DNA of 64,000 nt. Origin: Polaribacter sp. Z022. GTDB lineage: Bacteria > Bacteroidota > Bacteroidia > Flavobacteriales > Flavobacteriaceae. The position numbers and the translations under genes were made by a program. Shown piece by piece: positions 1 to 9,048 of this stretch. A model generated the notes under the pieces. That model did not search any database, had not been told where the DNA came from, and saw only the letters and a program-made list of their open reading frames with translations. Numbering within the stretch: position 1 is the stretch's first letter; each line of letters opens with the position of its first letter. The DNA lies in the NCBI RefSeq assembly GCF_023555495.1, contig NZ_JALCZO010000001.1:248001-312000 (forward strand), written 5' to 3'.

Positions 1-159
1 GTTACATTTCCCCCAAAATGCACTCCAAATGTAAAAAGAACTACATTTATAAAATTTTACTTTTGTATAAATGGAAGTAAATTCTGTATAAATAACAATT
101 TTTAGAAGCAAATCGATCTTTCTATATTATTAAAGTAATAAAAAATGTAAATAATATAG

Positions 160-167
160 TATTTTTG
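160..167 (+). promoter_or_regulatory. -7 box TATTTTTG for the LytTR regulator
   Basis: Matches the flavobacterial -7 consensus TAnnTTTG and ends 15 nt before the ATG at 183. No TTG -33 element is evident upstream, so this is a consensus match only. Confidence 0.4.
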
Positions 168-182
168 GGTAAAACCGTTTTT

Positions 183-917
183 ATGTTAACAGCTGTAATT
201 GTAGATGATGAACCAAAAGCCATACAAGGCTTATCTTGGGAATTATCTAATTTTAAAGACCAAATAAAGGTTATTGCAACTTTTAATGATCCAGAAAAAG
301 CTTTAATTTATATAGCTGAAAATGAAATTGATTGTCTTTTTTTAGACATTGAAATGCCAACTATGGATGGTTTTCAGTTTTTAAGCAAACTTAAATCTAG
401 AGATTTTGCAGTAGTTATTACAACTGCCTATAATGAATATGCAATAAAAGCTCTAAAAAATGAAGCTATAGATTACCTACTAAAACCTATAGACACTGAT
501 GATTTAGAAGAAACCATCGTAAAAGTTAAAAACTATAATTTTAGATCTTTAAATTCTAGTAAGATTGAAAAAGTATTGCTAAATTTTAATAAAAAATTAA
601 ACAATAAAAAAATAACTATTAATACTGATGGAAAGTTAATTTTTTTAGCACCCAAAGAAATTTTATTTATAGAATCTGATGGAAATTATTCTACAATTCA
701 TACTACAGAAAACAAGAAAATTGTTGTAACAAAAAAATTAAAAGAAGTAAATACTTTATTACCTGAAGATGTGTTTTTTAGAATTCACAATTCTTTTATT
801 GTAAACTTAAAAAAGGTAAAAGAATTTTATAAAACTGATGGATATGTAGTTTTAGAACAGAACCATAAAATACCTGTTTCTAGACAAAAGAAAGCAGAAT
901 TTTTAGATAAACTATAA
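183..917 (+). CDS. LytTR-family response regulator
   Basis: A two-component response regulator of 244 aa. The N-terminal receiver domain has the acidic pair D8-D9 and the phospho-acceptor D55 in FLDIEMPTMDGF, followed by the conserved switch residues and the LLKP lysine near residue 100. The C-terminal 100 residues are a LytTR DNA-binding domain (ILFIESDGNYSTIHT and the closing IPVSRQKK region). The frame stays open upstream to a TTG at 165, but the ATG at 183 gives the usual MLTAVIVDDE start. The sensor kinase follows after 5 bp, so the two form an operon. The target genes cannot be told from the sequence. Confidence 0.9.
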   Translation: MLTAVIVDDEPKAIQGLSWELSNFKDQIKVIATFNDPEKALIYIAENEIDCLFLDIEMPTMDGFQFLSKLKSRDFAVVITTAYNEYAIKALKNEAIDYLLKPIDTDDLEETIVKVKNYNFRSLNSSKIEKVLLNFNKKLNNKKITINTDGKLIFLAPKEILFIESDGNYSTIHTTENKKIVVTKKLKEVNTLLPEDVFFRIHNSFIVNLKKVKEFYKTDGYVVLEQNHKIPVSRQKKAEFLDKL

Positions 918-922
918 GAAGT

Positions 923-2839
923 ATGAAAGTTAAAATAACTTCAATTGTTTTTTTACTATTTAGTATTGTTTCTTTTTCTCAAACAAAAGAAATCAATAAA
1001 AAAATAGATTATCTAGTTGATAACAAATTTTCATCTTTAGATATTATTGATTCTGTTTTAAGAAAAAACAGAAAAGATAAACCTATCTTAGAATTATTAG
1101 TTAAAAAAAGTAAAGAAAAAGCTTATTTAGAAGGTGAGTTTTACGGATCTAATGGTTTAGGTAGGTATTATAGAGATCACTCTATTTTTAATAAATCTAT
1201 TACTTTTTACAAAAAAGCTCTTGGAATTAGCAGAGTTTTAAAAGACACTGTTTCTGAAGTAAAGATTTTAAATTCTATGGGTTCTGTTTACAGAAGGCAA
1301 GATGATATAAGAAAAGCATTAAATTACCATAAAGAAGCTTTAGACATAGCAGTTCATATTAAAAACCCAAAAGTTAGTATTAAAAAGAGTATTAGTATTT
1401 CGCAAAATAGTATTGGAAATATTTACATATCATTAAAACAATACAAATTAGCTTTAAATGAGTTTAAAAAATCAATTGTTGTTCAAAGAGAACTTGGACA
1501 TAAATTAGGCTTAGCTATAAATCATCAAAATATTGGAAATGCACATGAAGAACTTGGAGATTTAGATAAGGCTCTTAATAATTATAAAAAATCTTTAAAT
1601 TATAACAACCAAATAAGTTCTAAAATTGGAAGAGTAATTTGTGGTTATAGTATAGCTAATGTATTAATAAAACAAAAAAAATATAACAAAGCTTTTATTA
1701 CTGTTGATACTGTTTTACAAACAGCCATACAACAAAAAGACAAATACTACCTTTCTAACACTTATAGTACTTTAGGTTTAGCTCAATTGCATTTAAATAA
1801 ATTGGATAATGCTAAAAAAAATTTAACAACCGCTTTAAAAATTGCAACAGAATTTAACGTACATACAATTGTTGTTAAAGCAAATGAAAATTTAGCTTTA
1901 TTATATGAAAAACAGAATGATTTCCAAAAAGCATTTAATTATTATAGAATTGCAAAAGAAGAAGATGCTAAAACTCTTAACGAACGTAATTTACTTTATG
2001 TTAGTGAAATAATTGCTAAATATGACAAAGAGCATAGTGAAAATCAAATAAAAGATTTAGCTAAAAAAAATCAAATTGCTCAACTACAAATTACTAGAAA
2101 TAGAAATATTTGGATAATGGTATTAAGTATTTTGGCTTTAACCACTGTTGTATTTTTTTCTATTTCTAAACAAAAAGGGTTAAAAAATGAAAAAAGAATT
2201 CTTTCTTTAAAACAAGACGCTTTAAGAAGTCAAATGAATCCTCATTTTATGTTTAATGCTTTAAATTCAATTAAACTTTATATCATAGAAAATGATCAGA
2301 AAAAAGCAACTTCTTATTTAAATAAATTCTCTAAACTAATGAGAAAAATTTTAGAAGCATCATCAATACAAGAAACTACTTTGGCTGAAGAAATTCAAAC
2401 AATGAAGCTTTATATGAGTATTGAAAATATTCGTTTTTCTAATGAAATCGATTTTAATATTGCAATAGATTCTAACCTAAGTTTAGAAACCATAAAGATA
2501 CCTCCTTTGGTATTACAACCTTTCTTAGAAAACTCTCTATGGCATGGTTTATCTTCTAAAAAAGAGGATAAAAAAATAACAATTTCTATTAAAAAGGTTT
2601 CGCCAGAATATATTCAAATTGCAATTGAAGATAATGGTATTGGTAGAAAAGCTTCTGCAAAAATTAAAGCTGAAAAATCAATAAATAGAAAATCTATTGG
2701 AATAAATTTAACTGAAGATAGATTGCTTAATTTTTCTAAAAACCTAAAAAATGATTATTCAATTACCTATGTAGACTTAGAAGATAAAAACATTCATACA
2801 ACAGGTACTAAAGTAATTATTAAACTTCCTTTATTTTAA
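923..2839 (+). CDS. TPR-containing LytS/YehU-type sensor histidine kinase
   Basis: 638 aa, the cognate kinase of the LytTR regulator just upstream. It has an N-terminal signal peptide, a run of tetratricopeptide repeats from about residue 60 to 350 that should lie in the periplasm, one membrane helix near 395-413 (IWIMVLSILALTTVVFF), and a cytoplasmic kinase core. The His_kinase-family phospho-site motif QMNPHFMFNALN is near residue 437. The ATP-binding domain shows LVLQPFLENSLWHG near 530 and EDNGIGR further on. The TPR sensor arrangement is common in Bacteroidota; the signal sensed is unknown. Its 3' end overlaps the convergent DUF3109 gene by 9 bp. Confidence 0.9.
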   Translation: MKVKITSIVFLLFSIVSFSQTKEINKKIDYLVDNKFSSLDIIDSVLRKNRKDKPILELLVKKSKEKAYLEGEFYGSNGLGRYYRDHSIFNKSITFYKKALGISRVLKDTVSEVKILNSMGSVYRRQDDIRKALNYHKEALDIAVHIKNPKVSIKKSISISQNSIGNIYISLKQYKLALNEFKKSIVVQRELGHKLGLAINHQNIGNAHEELGDLDKALNNYKKSLNYNNQISSKIGRVICGYSIANVLIKQKKYNKAFITVDTVLQTAIQQKDKYYLSNTYSTLGLAQLHLNKLDNAKKNLTTALKIATEFNVHTIVVKANENLALLYEKQNDFQKAFNYYRIAKEEDAKTLNERNLLYVSEIIAKYDKEHSENQIKDLAKKNQIAQLQITRNRNIWIMVLSILALTTVVFFSISKQKGLKNEKRILSLKQDALRSQMNPHFMFNALNSIKLYIIENDQKKATSYLNKFSKLMRKILEASSIQETTLAEEIQTMKLYMSIENIRFSNEIDFNIAIDSNLSLETIKIPPLVLQPFLENSLWHGLSSKKEDKKITISIKKVSPEYIQIAIEDNGIGRKASAKIKAEKSINRKSIGINLTEDRLLNFSKNLKNDYSITYVDLEDKNIHTTGTKVIIKLPLF

Positions 2840-3400
2840 ATGTTTTTCTGCAACTTTTTCTAATTCATCATACCAATCTTGTCCAAACTTTCTAACAAGA
2901 GCTTGTTTAACAAATTTATAAACTGGTACTTGTAATTCTTTCCCTAAAGAACAAGCATCATCGCAAATTTCCCATTTATGATAATTTACAGCAGCAAACT
3001 CGCTGTAATCTTTTACTCTTACAGGATATAAATGACAAGAAACTGGTTTTTTCCAATCAATATCTCCTTGGTTATAAGCCTCTTCAATTGCGCATAAAGC
3101 AGTATTTTTTTCATCAAAAATTACATAAGCACAATCTGCTCCATTAATTAAAGGGGTTTCTAATTCTCCCCATTCACTAGTTACCCAAGTTCCTTCTTTT
3201 TCTATTACCTCTATACCTTCTTTTCTTAAATAAGGTTTTACTTTTGGATAAATTTCTTCTAATATTTTAGTCTCATCTTTATCTAAGGGTGCTCCTGCTT
3301 CACCATCTATACAACAAGCTCCTTTGCAAGCAGCTATATTGCAAACAAAATCTTTTTCGATAATCTCTTCTGAAACGATAGTTTTTCCTAGTTGAAACAT
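2831..3400 (-). CDS. DUF3109 family cysteine-rich protein
   Basis: 189 aa cytosolic protein of the DUF3109 family, whose biochemical role is not established. A cysteine cluster at the N terminus (C20, C25, C29, C30 in CNIAACKGACC) and further cysteines around residues 89, 101, 122, 146 and 150 suggest a bound metal or iron-sulfur cluster; this is inference from the spacing, as in YkgJ-like proteins. The gene is monocistronic, converges on the sensor kinase with a 9-bp overlap and has a -7 box only 4 nt before its ATG, which predicts a leaderless transcript. Confidence 0.8.
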   Translation of the reverse strand: MFQLGKTIVSEEIIEKDFVCNIAACKGACCIDGEAGAPLDKDETKILEEIYPKVKPYLRKEGIEVIEKEGTWVTSEWGELETPLINGADCAYVIFDEKNTALCAIEEAYNQGDIDWKKPVSCHLYPVRVKDYSEFAAVNYHKWEICDDACSLGKELQVPVYKFVKQALVRKFGQDWYDELEKVAEKHLK

Positions 3401-3404
3401 GCTG

Positions 3405-3412
3405 CAAAAATA
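3405..3412 (-). promoter_or_regulatory. -7 box TATTTTTG for the DUF3109 gene (leaderless type)
   Basis: Read on the minus strand the order is TATTTTTG-CAGC-ATG, leaving 4 nt between box and start codon. Transcription should start at or next to the ATG. No clear TTG -33 element. Confidence 0.5.
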
Positions 3413-3458
3413 GTATTATTTTTTTCTATAACTTTACGTTTAGCTAAACTAAGTTATC

Positions 3459-3466
3459 TAATTTTG
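3459..3466 (+). promoter_or_regulatory. -7 box TAATTTTG for the MarC-family gene
   Basis: TAnnTTTG match ending 16 nt before the ATG at 3483. A weak TTT stands 17 bp upstream in place of the -33 TTG. Confidence 0.45.
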
Positions 3467-3482
3467 CAAAAAATAAGAAATT

Positions 3483-4070
3483 ATGAATTTTAATTTTAAA
3501 GAAGTCTTTACTGCTTTTATGGTTTTATTTGCTGTAATTGATATTATTGGTAACATACCAATAATTATAGATTTAAGAAAGAAAGCTGGTCATATACAAT
3601 CTGAAAAAGCATCTTTAATTGCAGGTTTTATCATGATAATCTTCTTGTTTTTAGGTCAAAGTTTATTACAATTAATTGGTATTGATGTAAATTCTTTTGC
3701 TGTTGCAGGATCTTTTATTCTATTTTTTATTGCTTTAGAAATGATTTTAGGTATAACTTTATATAAAGACAATGATGATGATGTAAATTCTATAACAGCT
3801 TCAATATTTCCATTAGCTTTTCCGCTAATTGCAGGTCCTGGAAGTTTAACTACTTTATTATCTTTAAGAGCAGAATTTTATATAGAAAACATCATTATAG
3901 CTGTTTTACTTAATGTTTTATTAATATATGTTGTTTTAAAAACTTCTTCTAAAATAGAACGTATTATTGGGCCAAATGGAATTCAAATAATTAGAAAAAT
4001 ATTTGGTGTAATTTTACTTGCAATTTCTGTAAAACTTTTTGCAGCAAATATTAAAATGCTTTTTGTTTAA
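3483..4070 (+). CDS. MarC family integral membrane protein
   Basis: 195 aa, about the usual length for the MarC/YchE/YhgN family. It has six hydrophobic segments, including the opening AVIDIIGNIPIIIDL and the second-half FPLAFPLIAGPGSLTTLL, which are signatures of this family. It was once annotated as a multiple-antibiotic-resistance transporter, but its function is unsettled. The next gene begins 1 bp after the stop, so the two are probably co-transcribed from the -7 box at 3459. Confidence 0.85.
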   Translation: MNFNFKEVFTAFMVLFAVIDIIGNIPIIIDLRKKAGHIQSEKASLIAGFIMIIFLFLGQSLLQLIGIDVNSFAVAGSFILFFIALEMILGITLYKDNDDDVNSITASIFPLAFPLIAGPGSLTTLLSLRAEFYIENIIIAVLLNVLLIYVVLKTSSKIERIIGPNGIQIIRKIFGVILLAISVKLFAANIKMLFV

Positions 4071-4071
4071 T

Positions 4072-4677
4072 ATGATTTTTGATGTTTTAATAATTGGTGG
4101 TGGAGTATCTGGGTTACAATGTGCATTAGTTTTAGGATCTGCAAAAGATAAAATCTTTGCAAAAAATAAAAAAATTGGCATTTTTACTCATCAAAGAGCT
4201 TCGCATTTGCAAAATGCTTTATTTAATAATGTTTTAGGTTTACCAAGTAAAACATTAGGAAAAGATATCTTAGTAGAAGGAAAAACTCAATTAGCATTAC
4301 AATACCCTCATGTTAAACAAATAGAAAACGTAAAAGTTACATCTATTTCAAATGATGAAAAAGGTTATTGTGTAGAAACTAATAATAAAACTTACTACAG
4401 TAAAAATATAGTAATAGCTTTAAACTATTCTAAACCACTTACAATAGAAGGTTTAGAGCCATTTATTGAGCCTCACAAAAGAGCAAACCCTGTTAAAGAT
4501 AGAATACAACTTAAAAACAATAATCACCTTATAAAAAAAGGTTTATACTGTTGTGGTACTATTTCTGGATGTAGAAGTCAATTTGCAATTGCTGCTGGAA
4601 GTGGAGCAAGTGTTGCTACAGACATTTTAACTCTTTGGAATAACAACACTCCTACAAAAGTGCATGACAAATTATGA
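4072..4677 (+). CDS. Small FAD/NAD(P)-dependent thioredoxin-reductase-like oxidoreductase
   Basis: 201 aa from the ATG at 4072; a TTG further upstream would lie inside marC. The N terminus is a Rossmann FAD-binding fold (MIFDVLIIGGGVSGLQCA, GxGxxG type) and the C terminus has the terminal FAD-contacting motif of thioredoxin reductases (GLYCCGTISGCRSQFAIAA). The length is far below the roughly 310 aa of a full thioredoxin reductase: the NAD(P)H-binding domain and its CxxC are absent. Three cysteines cluster in CCGTISGC near the C terminus. The electron donor and partner are unknown. It follows the MarC gene by 1 bp. Confidence 0.75.
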   Translation: MIFDVLIIGGGVSGLQCALVLGSAKDKIFAKNKKIGIFTHQRASHLQNALFNNVLGLPSKTLGKDILVEGKTQLALQYPHVKQIENVKVTSISNDEKGYCVETNNKTYYSKNIVIALNYSKPLTIEGLEPFIEPHKRANPVKDRIQLKNNNHLIKKGLYCCGTISGCRSQFAIAAGSGASVATDILTLWNNNTPTKVHDKL

Positions 4678-4811
4678 TGGAAATCATATTTTAAGGGCCC
4701 TAAAATTTATAATTTTATAATCAGAAGTTAAATAATTAAGAATTTGATAATTTCTGATAATATTTTATAAATAACGAAGTTAAAAACATAAACTTTTAAA
4801 AGGGTTACAAA

Positions 4812-5546
4812 ATGGAAATTAAAAAGAATCCAAAACAACAGTTAGAAAATTATAGCAAAATTTTCTTACAAATAGGGTTAGTACTTTCTCTATTTATTAT
4901 TTACACCTTAATTGAACATAAAACTTTTGAAAAAAGCAATCTTCAAAGCTTAGGGCAAGCAAATATGGTGGAAGATATGAAAGAAGACATTCCTATTATT
5001 GAAATTCAAGAAGTAAAACCACCACCAAAAAACACACCACCACCTGTAGTTGAACAAATAACAGTTGTAGAAGATGAAAAAGAAATTGAAGAAACAGTTA
5101 TAGAATCTACAGAAACTGATGAAGATGAAGGTGTGGTTATTGATACTGAAGATATTATTGAAGTTGAAGAAGCAGAAGAAGTTGAAGAAGATATACCTTT
5201 TATTTTAATTGAAAAAGTACCTGTTTATCCTGGTTGTAAAGGAAATAACACTAAACTTAAAAAGTGTTTTACAGCTAAAGTAACTAAGTATTTTGGGAAA
5301 AAATTTGATGTTAACTTAGCAAACGAATTAGGTTTAGAACCAGGAAAAAAGAAATTATTTGTAGTGTTTACCATAAACAAAAAAGGAAACATTACCAATG
5401 TTAGAGCAAGAGGTCCACACCCTAGATTAGAAAAAGAAGTGGTGAAAATTATTAGCTCTTTACCTAAAATGACTCCAGGTAAACAAAGAGGAACTCCAGT
5501 TGGAGTAAGTTATAGTATACCAATTACTTTTGAAGTAAGAGTTTAA
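4812..5546 (+). CDS. TonB-like energy transducer
   Basis: 244 aa. A short cytoplasmic head is followed by one membrane helix at about 18-38 (IFLQIGLVLSLFIIYTLI), a proline-rich stretch (KPPPKNTPPPVVEQ) and a strongly acidic Glu/Asp linker to about residue 130. A C-terminal TonB_C-type domain includes VPVYPGCKG, VVFTINKKGNITNV and the closing SIPITFEVRV. Such proteins couple the proton motive force to TonB-dependent outer-membrane receptors. No exbB/exbD are adjacent. A strong hairpin terminator follows the stop. Confidence 0.88.
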   Translation: MEIKKNPKQQLENYSKIFLQIGLVLSLFIIYTLIEHKTFEKSNLQSLGQANMVEDMKEDIPIIEIQEVKPPPKNTPPPVVEQITVVEDEKEIEETVIESTETDEDEGVVIDTEDIIEVEEAEEVEEDIPFILIEKVPVYPGCKGNNTKLKKCFTAKVTKYFGKKFDVNLANELGLEPGKKKLFVVFTINKKGNITNVRARGPHPRLEKEVVKIISSLPKMTPGKQRGTPVGVSYSIPITFEVRV

Positions 5547-5552
5547 ATAACA

Positions 5553-5582
5553 TAAAACCCAGCTAATAGCTGGGTTTTTTTA
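5553..5582 (+). terminator. Intrinsic terminator after the TonB-like gene (possibly bidirectional)
   Basis: Perfect 10-bp stem AAACCCAGCT/AGCTGGGTTT at 5555-5564 and 5568-5577 with an AAT loop and a T tract. It starts 8 bp after the TonB-like stop and also faces the 3' end of glmS, with a shorter T run on that side. Confidence 0.85.
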
Positions 5583-5607
5583 TATTTATTAAAAAGATAA
5601 CTTTTCT

Positions 5608-7464
5608 CTACTCTACAGTAACAGATTTTGCTAAATTTCTTGGTTGATCTACATTTTTATTTAATAAAACTGCAATATGATAAGATAGCAATTGAAAAGG
5701 AATTGTTGTTAACAAAGGAGTTAACGCTTCTTCTGTTTCTGGTATTTCAATTACATGATCTGCTATTTCTTTTACAGTTTCATCTCCTTCAGTTACAATT
5801 GCAATAATTTTACCTGACCTTGATTTTATTTCTTGAATATTACTTACAACTTTTTCATAATGACCTTTATTTGTAGCAATTACAAAAATTGGCATATTTT
5901 CATCTATTAAAGCAATAGGTCCGTGTTTCATTTCAGCAGCAGGATATCCTTCTGCATGAATATAAGATATTTCTTTTAGTTTTAAAGCTCCTTCTAAAGC
6001 TACTGGGAAATTAAAACCTCTACCTAAATACAAACAGTTTGGTGCATCTTTATAAACATCAGCAATACTTTTAACCTTATCATCAATTTTTAATAATGAT
6101 TCGATTTTACCTGGTATTAACTGTAATTCTTGTAAATACATTCTATAAGCTGAATTAGATAAAGTTCCTTTTACTTTAGCTAATTTTAAAGAAATTAAAG
6201 ATAAAACAGTAATTTGAGTTGTAAATGCTTTTGTAGAAGCTACTCCTATTTCTGGTCCTGCATGTGTATAAGCTCCTGCATGAGTTTCTCTAGCTATAGA
6301 AGATCCTACAACATTGCAAATTCCAAAAACAAATGCTCCTTTAGATTTTGCCAATTTAATTGCTGCTAATGTATCTGCAGTTTCTCCAGATTGAGAAATA
6401 GCAATAACTACATCATTTGAAGTTATAATAGGGTTTCTATATCTAAATTCTGATGCGTACTCAACTTCTACAGGAATACGAGCCATATCTTCAATTAAAT
6501 ATTCCCCTACTAAACCTGCATGCCATGAAGTACCACAAGCAATAATAATTATTCTATTAGCATTTAAAAATTTATTTAAATGATCATCAATTCCAGACAT
6601 TTTTATAATACCTTCTTTTGGTAACATTCTACCTCTATAAGTATCAATAATAGCTTTTGGTTGTTCATGAATTTCCTTTAACATAAAGTGTTCATATCCT
6701 CCCTTTTCTATCTGGTCTAAACTTAATTTTAATTCTTGAATGTTAGTATCTACTATAGAATCATCATAAATTCTACGTACCTTAATACCATCATTAATTC
6801 TAATAATTGCTAATTCTTCATCTTCTAAATAAATAGCGTCTTTAGTATATTCTATAAAAGGTGAAGCATCTGATGCAACAAAAAATTCTTTATTATCTTT
6901 TCCAACACCAATTGCAATAGGGCTTCCTAACCTTGCTACAACCAACTCATTTGGTTTTGTTTTATCAAAAACAGCAATTGCATACGCCCCAATAACATTA
7001 TTTAATGCTAATTGAACAGCTTGCCCAAGCTTACAATTTTCTTTAGTTTTTACTTCTTCAATTAAGTTAACTAATACTTCTGTATCTGTATCACTTTTAA
7101 AAGTATACCCTCTAGAAATTAGTTCTTTTTTTATTGTATCATAATTTTCTATGATACCATTGTGAACTATTACTAAATCACCAGATTGTGAAACATGAGG
7201 GTGAGAGTTAACATCATTAGGTACCCCATGAGTTGCCCAACGTGTATGTCCAATTCCAATATTTCCTTTTTTTCTAGCTTCTTCTTTATTTGTAATTTCT
7301 TCTAAATCTGAAACTTTTCCTTTAGTTTTTGAAAGATGAATTTGATTTCCATCATACATCATTATACCAGAACTATCATAGCCCCTGTATTCTAATCTTT
7401 TTAAACCATTAACAACTATTGGATATGCCTCTCTAAAACCTATGTAACCAGTAATTCCGCACAT
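5608..7464 (-). CDS. glmS: Glutamine-fructose-6-phosphate aminotransferase (isomerizing)
   Basis: 618 aa, full length. It makes glucosamine-6-phosphate from fructose-6-phosphate and glutamine, the first step toward UDP-GlcNAc for peptidoglycan and LPS. The N-terminal Cys2 nucleophile (MCGITGYIG) and GHTRWATHG mark the glutaminase domain. Two SIS sugar-isomerase domains follow (ACGTSWHAG, ISQSGETADT, STKAFTTQ), and the protein ends with the conserved QPRNLAKSVTVE. No glmS ribozyme is apparent; the gene lies 15 bp downstream of the DUF4270 gene and is read as the last gene of a three-gene leftward operon. Confidence 0.97.
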   Translation of the reverse strand: MCGITGYIGFREAYPIVVNGLKRLEYRGYDSSGIMMYDGNQIHLSKTKGKVSDLEEITNKEEARKKGNIGIGHTRWATHGVPNDVNSHPHVSQSGDLVIVHNGIIENYDTIKKELISRGYTFKSDTDTEVLVNLIEEVKTKENCKLGQAVQLALNNVIGAYAIAVFDKTKPNELVVARLGSPIAIGVGKDNKEFFVASDASPFIEYTKDAIYLEDEELAIIRINDGIKVRRIYDDSIVDTNIQELKLSLDQIEKGGYEHFMLKEIHEQPKAIIDTYRGRMLPKEGIIKMSGIDDHLNKFLNANRIIIIACGTSWHAGLVGEYLIEDMARIPVEVEYASEFRYRNPIITSNDVVIAISQSGETADTLAAIKLAKSKGAFVFGICNVVGSSIARETHAGAYTHAGPEIGVASTKAFTTQITVLSLISLKLAKVKGTLSNSAYRMYLQELQLIPGKIESLLKIDDKVKSIADVYKDAPNCLYLGRGFNFPVALEGALKLKEISYIHAEGYPAAEMKHGPIALIDENMPIFVIATNKGHYEKVVSNIQEIKSRSGKIIAIVTEGDETVKEIADHVIEIPETEEALTPLLTTIPFQLLSYHIAVLLNKNVDQPRNLAKSVTVE

Positions 7465-7479
7465 AACAATTCTTTTTTA

Positions 7480-9036
7480 TTAATTCTTTTTCTCTGAATA
7501 TGATATTTTTAACTCAACCTTTTTACCATCAATTGCTGTATGATTAAAAAGTGTAACAGCCTTAGGATTCCAACTATAATTTGCATAAACAGTATCTGAA
7601 ACCGCTTGCATATCTGTTGAATTTACCACTTTAAGCTTTAAAGTTGGAGAGTAACTTGTTTCTCCGTTTAAAATATCAGAAATATAATCTGTAATTTTAA
7701 ATGTATATTTTTCTCTTTTTCCATCTCCATCTCTTTCTAAAAACCCTCCAAAAACAGCAGTTCCTTCTGTATATATATCTTTTACATGACTAAAAGTAGG
7801 ATTTACTTTTTCATCACTTTTATATAAAAATAATTGATATGGAGCTACAATTGTATCTGCAGATTGATTGATATAAAAAGTTAAAGAAGCATCATTTATT
7901 AATAAATTTTTATCTTTTAACTCTTCTATTTTATTGTTTATATCTACAGCATTAGATCCAAATAATTTTACAGTAGCCTCACTTCCTGCTGCTCCTTGTA
8001 AAATTACTTCATCATTAACTGGATATGATTTTTCTTCCATTTTATAGTTACTTGTAGTTATACCTGATAAAGGAAAACTATCATTTTTATGAATAGTATC
8101 TATAATTGCTCCACCTGTAACAACAGTGTTTGTGTAATATACTTCTACTGAAGGTCTAATAGTTCCATTAAAATTTAATGATATCAAAGAACCTTCATTT
8201 CCTGTTGCTTCTAAAATTAAACCTCTAAAATAATTATTAAATGCATCTTGAGAATTAAACTCTGCAGACTCATATTTATCTAAAAACAATTCTTTAATCT
8301 TCTCTTCTTTTAAAGGTATAACAGCAAAAGGAAGAGGAACTTCTGAAGTTGTAGAAGTGTTATAAGTAATTGTGTCTTGAGACGCTATAGTATTATCACT
8401 TAACCATCTTTTAATTACAATAGCTGTATCTGTAGCTCTTGGTTTAAATTGAAAGTTTACATCAGTATTTAACTCACCTCCTGTTTTATCAAATACATCA
8501 TTAGAACTAAATGAATTAAATTTTGATGGATCTGTTGGGTTAAGTGTATTTAAATAAGTACTTGTTTGATATACATTAAAATTAAATGCTTTAGTTTGAT
8601 CTCCTATTATCGAATCTAATTCATAAGCTGTACCATCATCATTTAAAGTAGCCTGATATGGTAATCTTAAGAAAACAGTATCTATTGTAGTTACTACAGT
8701 TGTGTCAGAATCATAAACATTTGCATCATCAATAACTTTAAGATTTGCACTAATTGCTAACTGAGAAATAATAGAAGCCTCTATATTCTCATATTCATTA
8801 CTTGTATGTACACCTAATAAATATAAACTTGGATTGAGAGTAACATTTCCTGTTGCAACTTCTGTTACTGGACTATTTTCTACTACTACATCTACAAGTA
8901 AACTACCTGTAGAAAATTTTGTATTACTAATAATACTTGTACCAATATCTGTAAAATCTTTTTCACAAGATATAACTGTAGCTAAAACTAATAATGAAGC
9001 GACAAAATATGCGCTTTTTTCAAAAATTTTCCTCAC
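7480..9036 (-). CDS. DUF4270 domain lipoprotein
   Basis: 518 aa with a GTG start (MRKIFEKSAY). A lipoprotein signal peptide with lipobox VISC (Cys24) is followed by the DUF4270 opening CEKDFTDIGTSII. The rest is rich in Thr, Ser and Asp and looks like a beta-rich exported domain. DUF4270 is essentially restricted to Bacteroidota and of unknown function. It sits between the starch-synthase-like gene (12 bp upstream) and glmS (15 bp downstream), an arrangement I recall from other Flavobacteriaceae, which suggests an envelope or glycan role; that is inference. Confidence 0.85.
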   Translation of the reverse strand: MRKIFEKSAYFVASLLVLATVISCEKDFTDIGTSIISNTKFSTGSLLVDVVVENSPVTEVATGNVTLNPSLYLLGVHTSNEYENIEASIISQLAISANLKVIDDANVYDSDTTVVTTIDTVFLRLPYQATLNDDGTAYELDSIIGDQTKAFNFNVYQTSTYLNTLNPTDPSKFNSFSSNDVFDKTGGELNTDVNFQFKPRATDTAIVIKRWLSDNTIASQDTITYNTSTTSEVPLPFAVIPLKEEKIKELFLDKYESAEFNSQDAFNNYFRGLILEATGNEGSLISLNFNGTIRPSVEVYYTNTVVTGGAIIDTIHKNDSFPLSGITTSNYKMEEKSYPVNDEVILQGAAGSEATVKLFGSNAVDINNKIEELKDKNLLINDASLTFYINQSADTIVAPYQLFLYKSDEKVNPTFSHVKDIYTEGTAVFGGFLERDGDGKREKYTFKITDYISDILNGETSYSPTLKLKVVNSTDMQAVSDTVYANYSWNPKAVTLFNHTAIDGKKVELKISYSEKKN

Positions 9037-9048
9037 TTTATAATAAAA

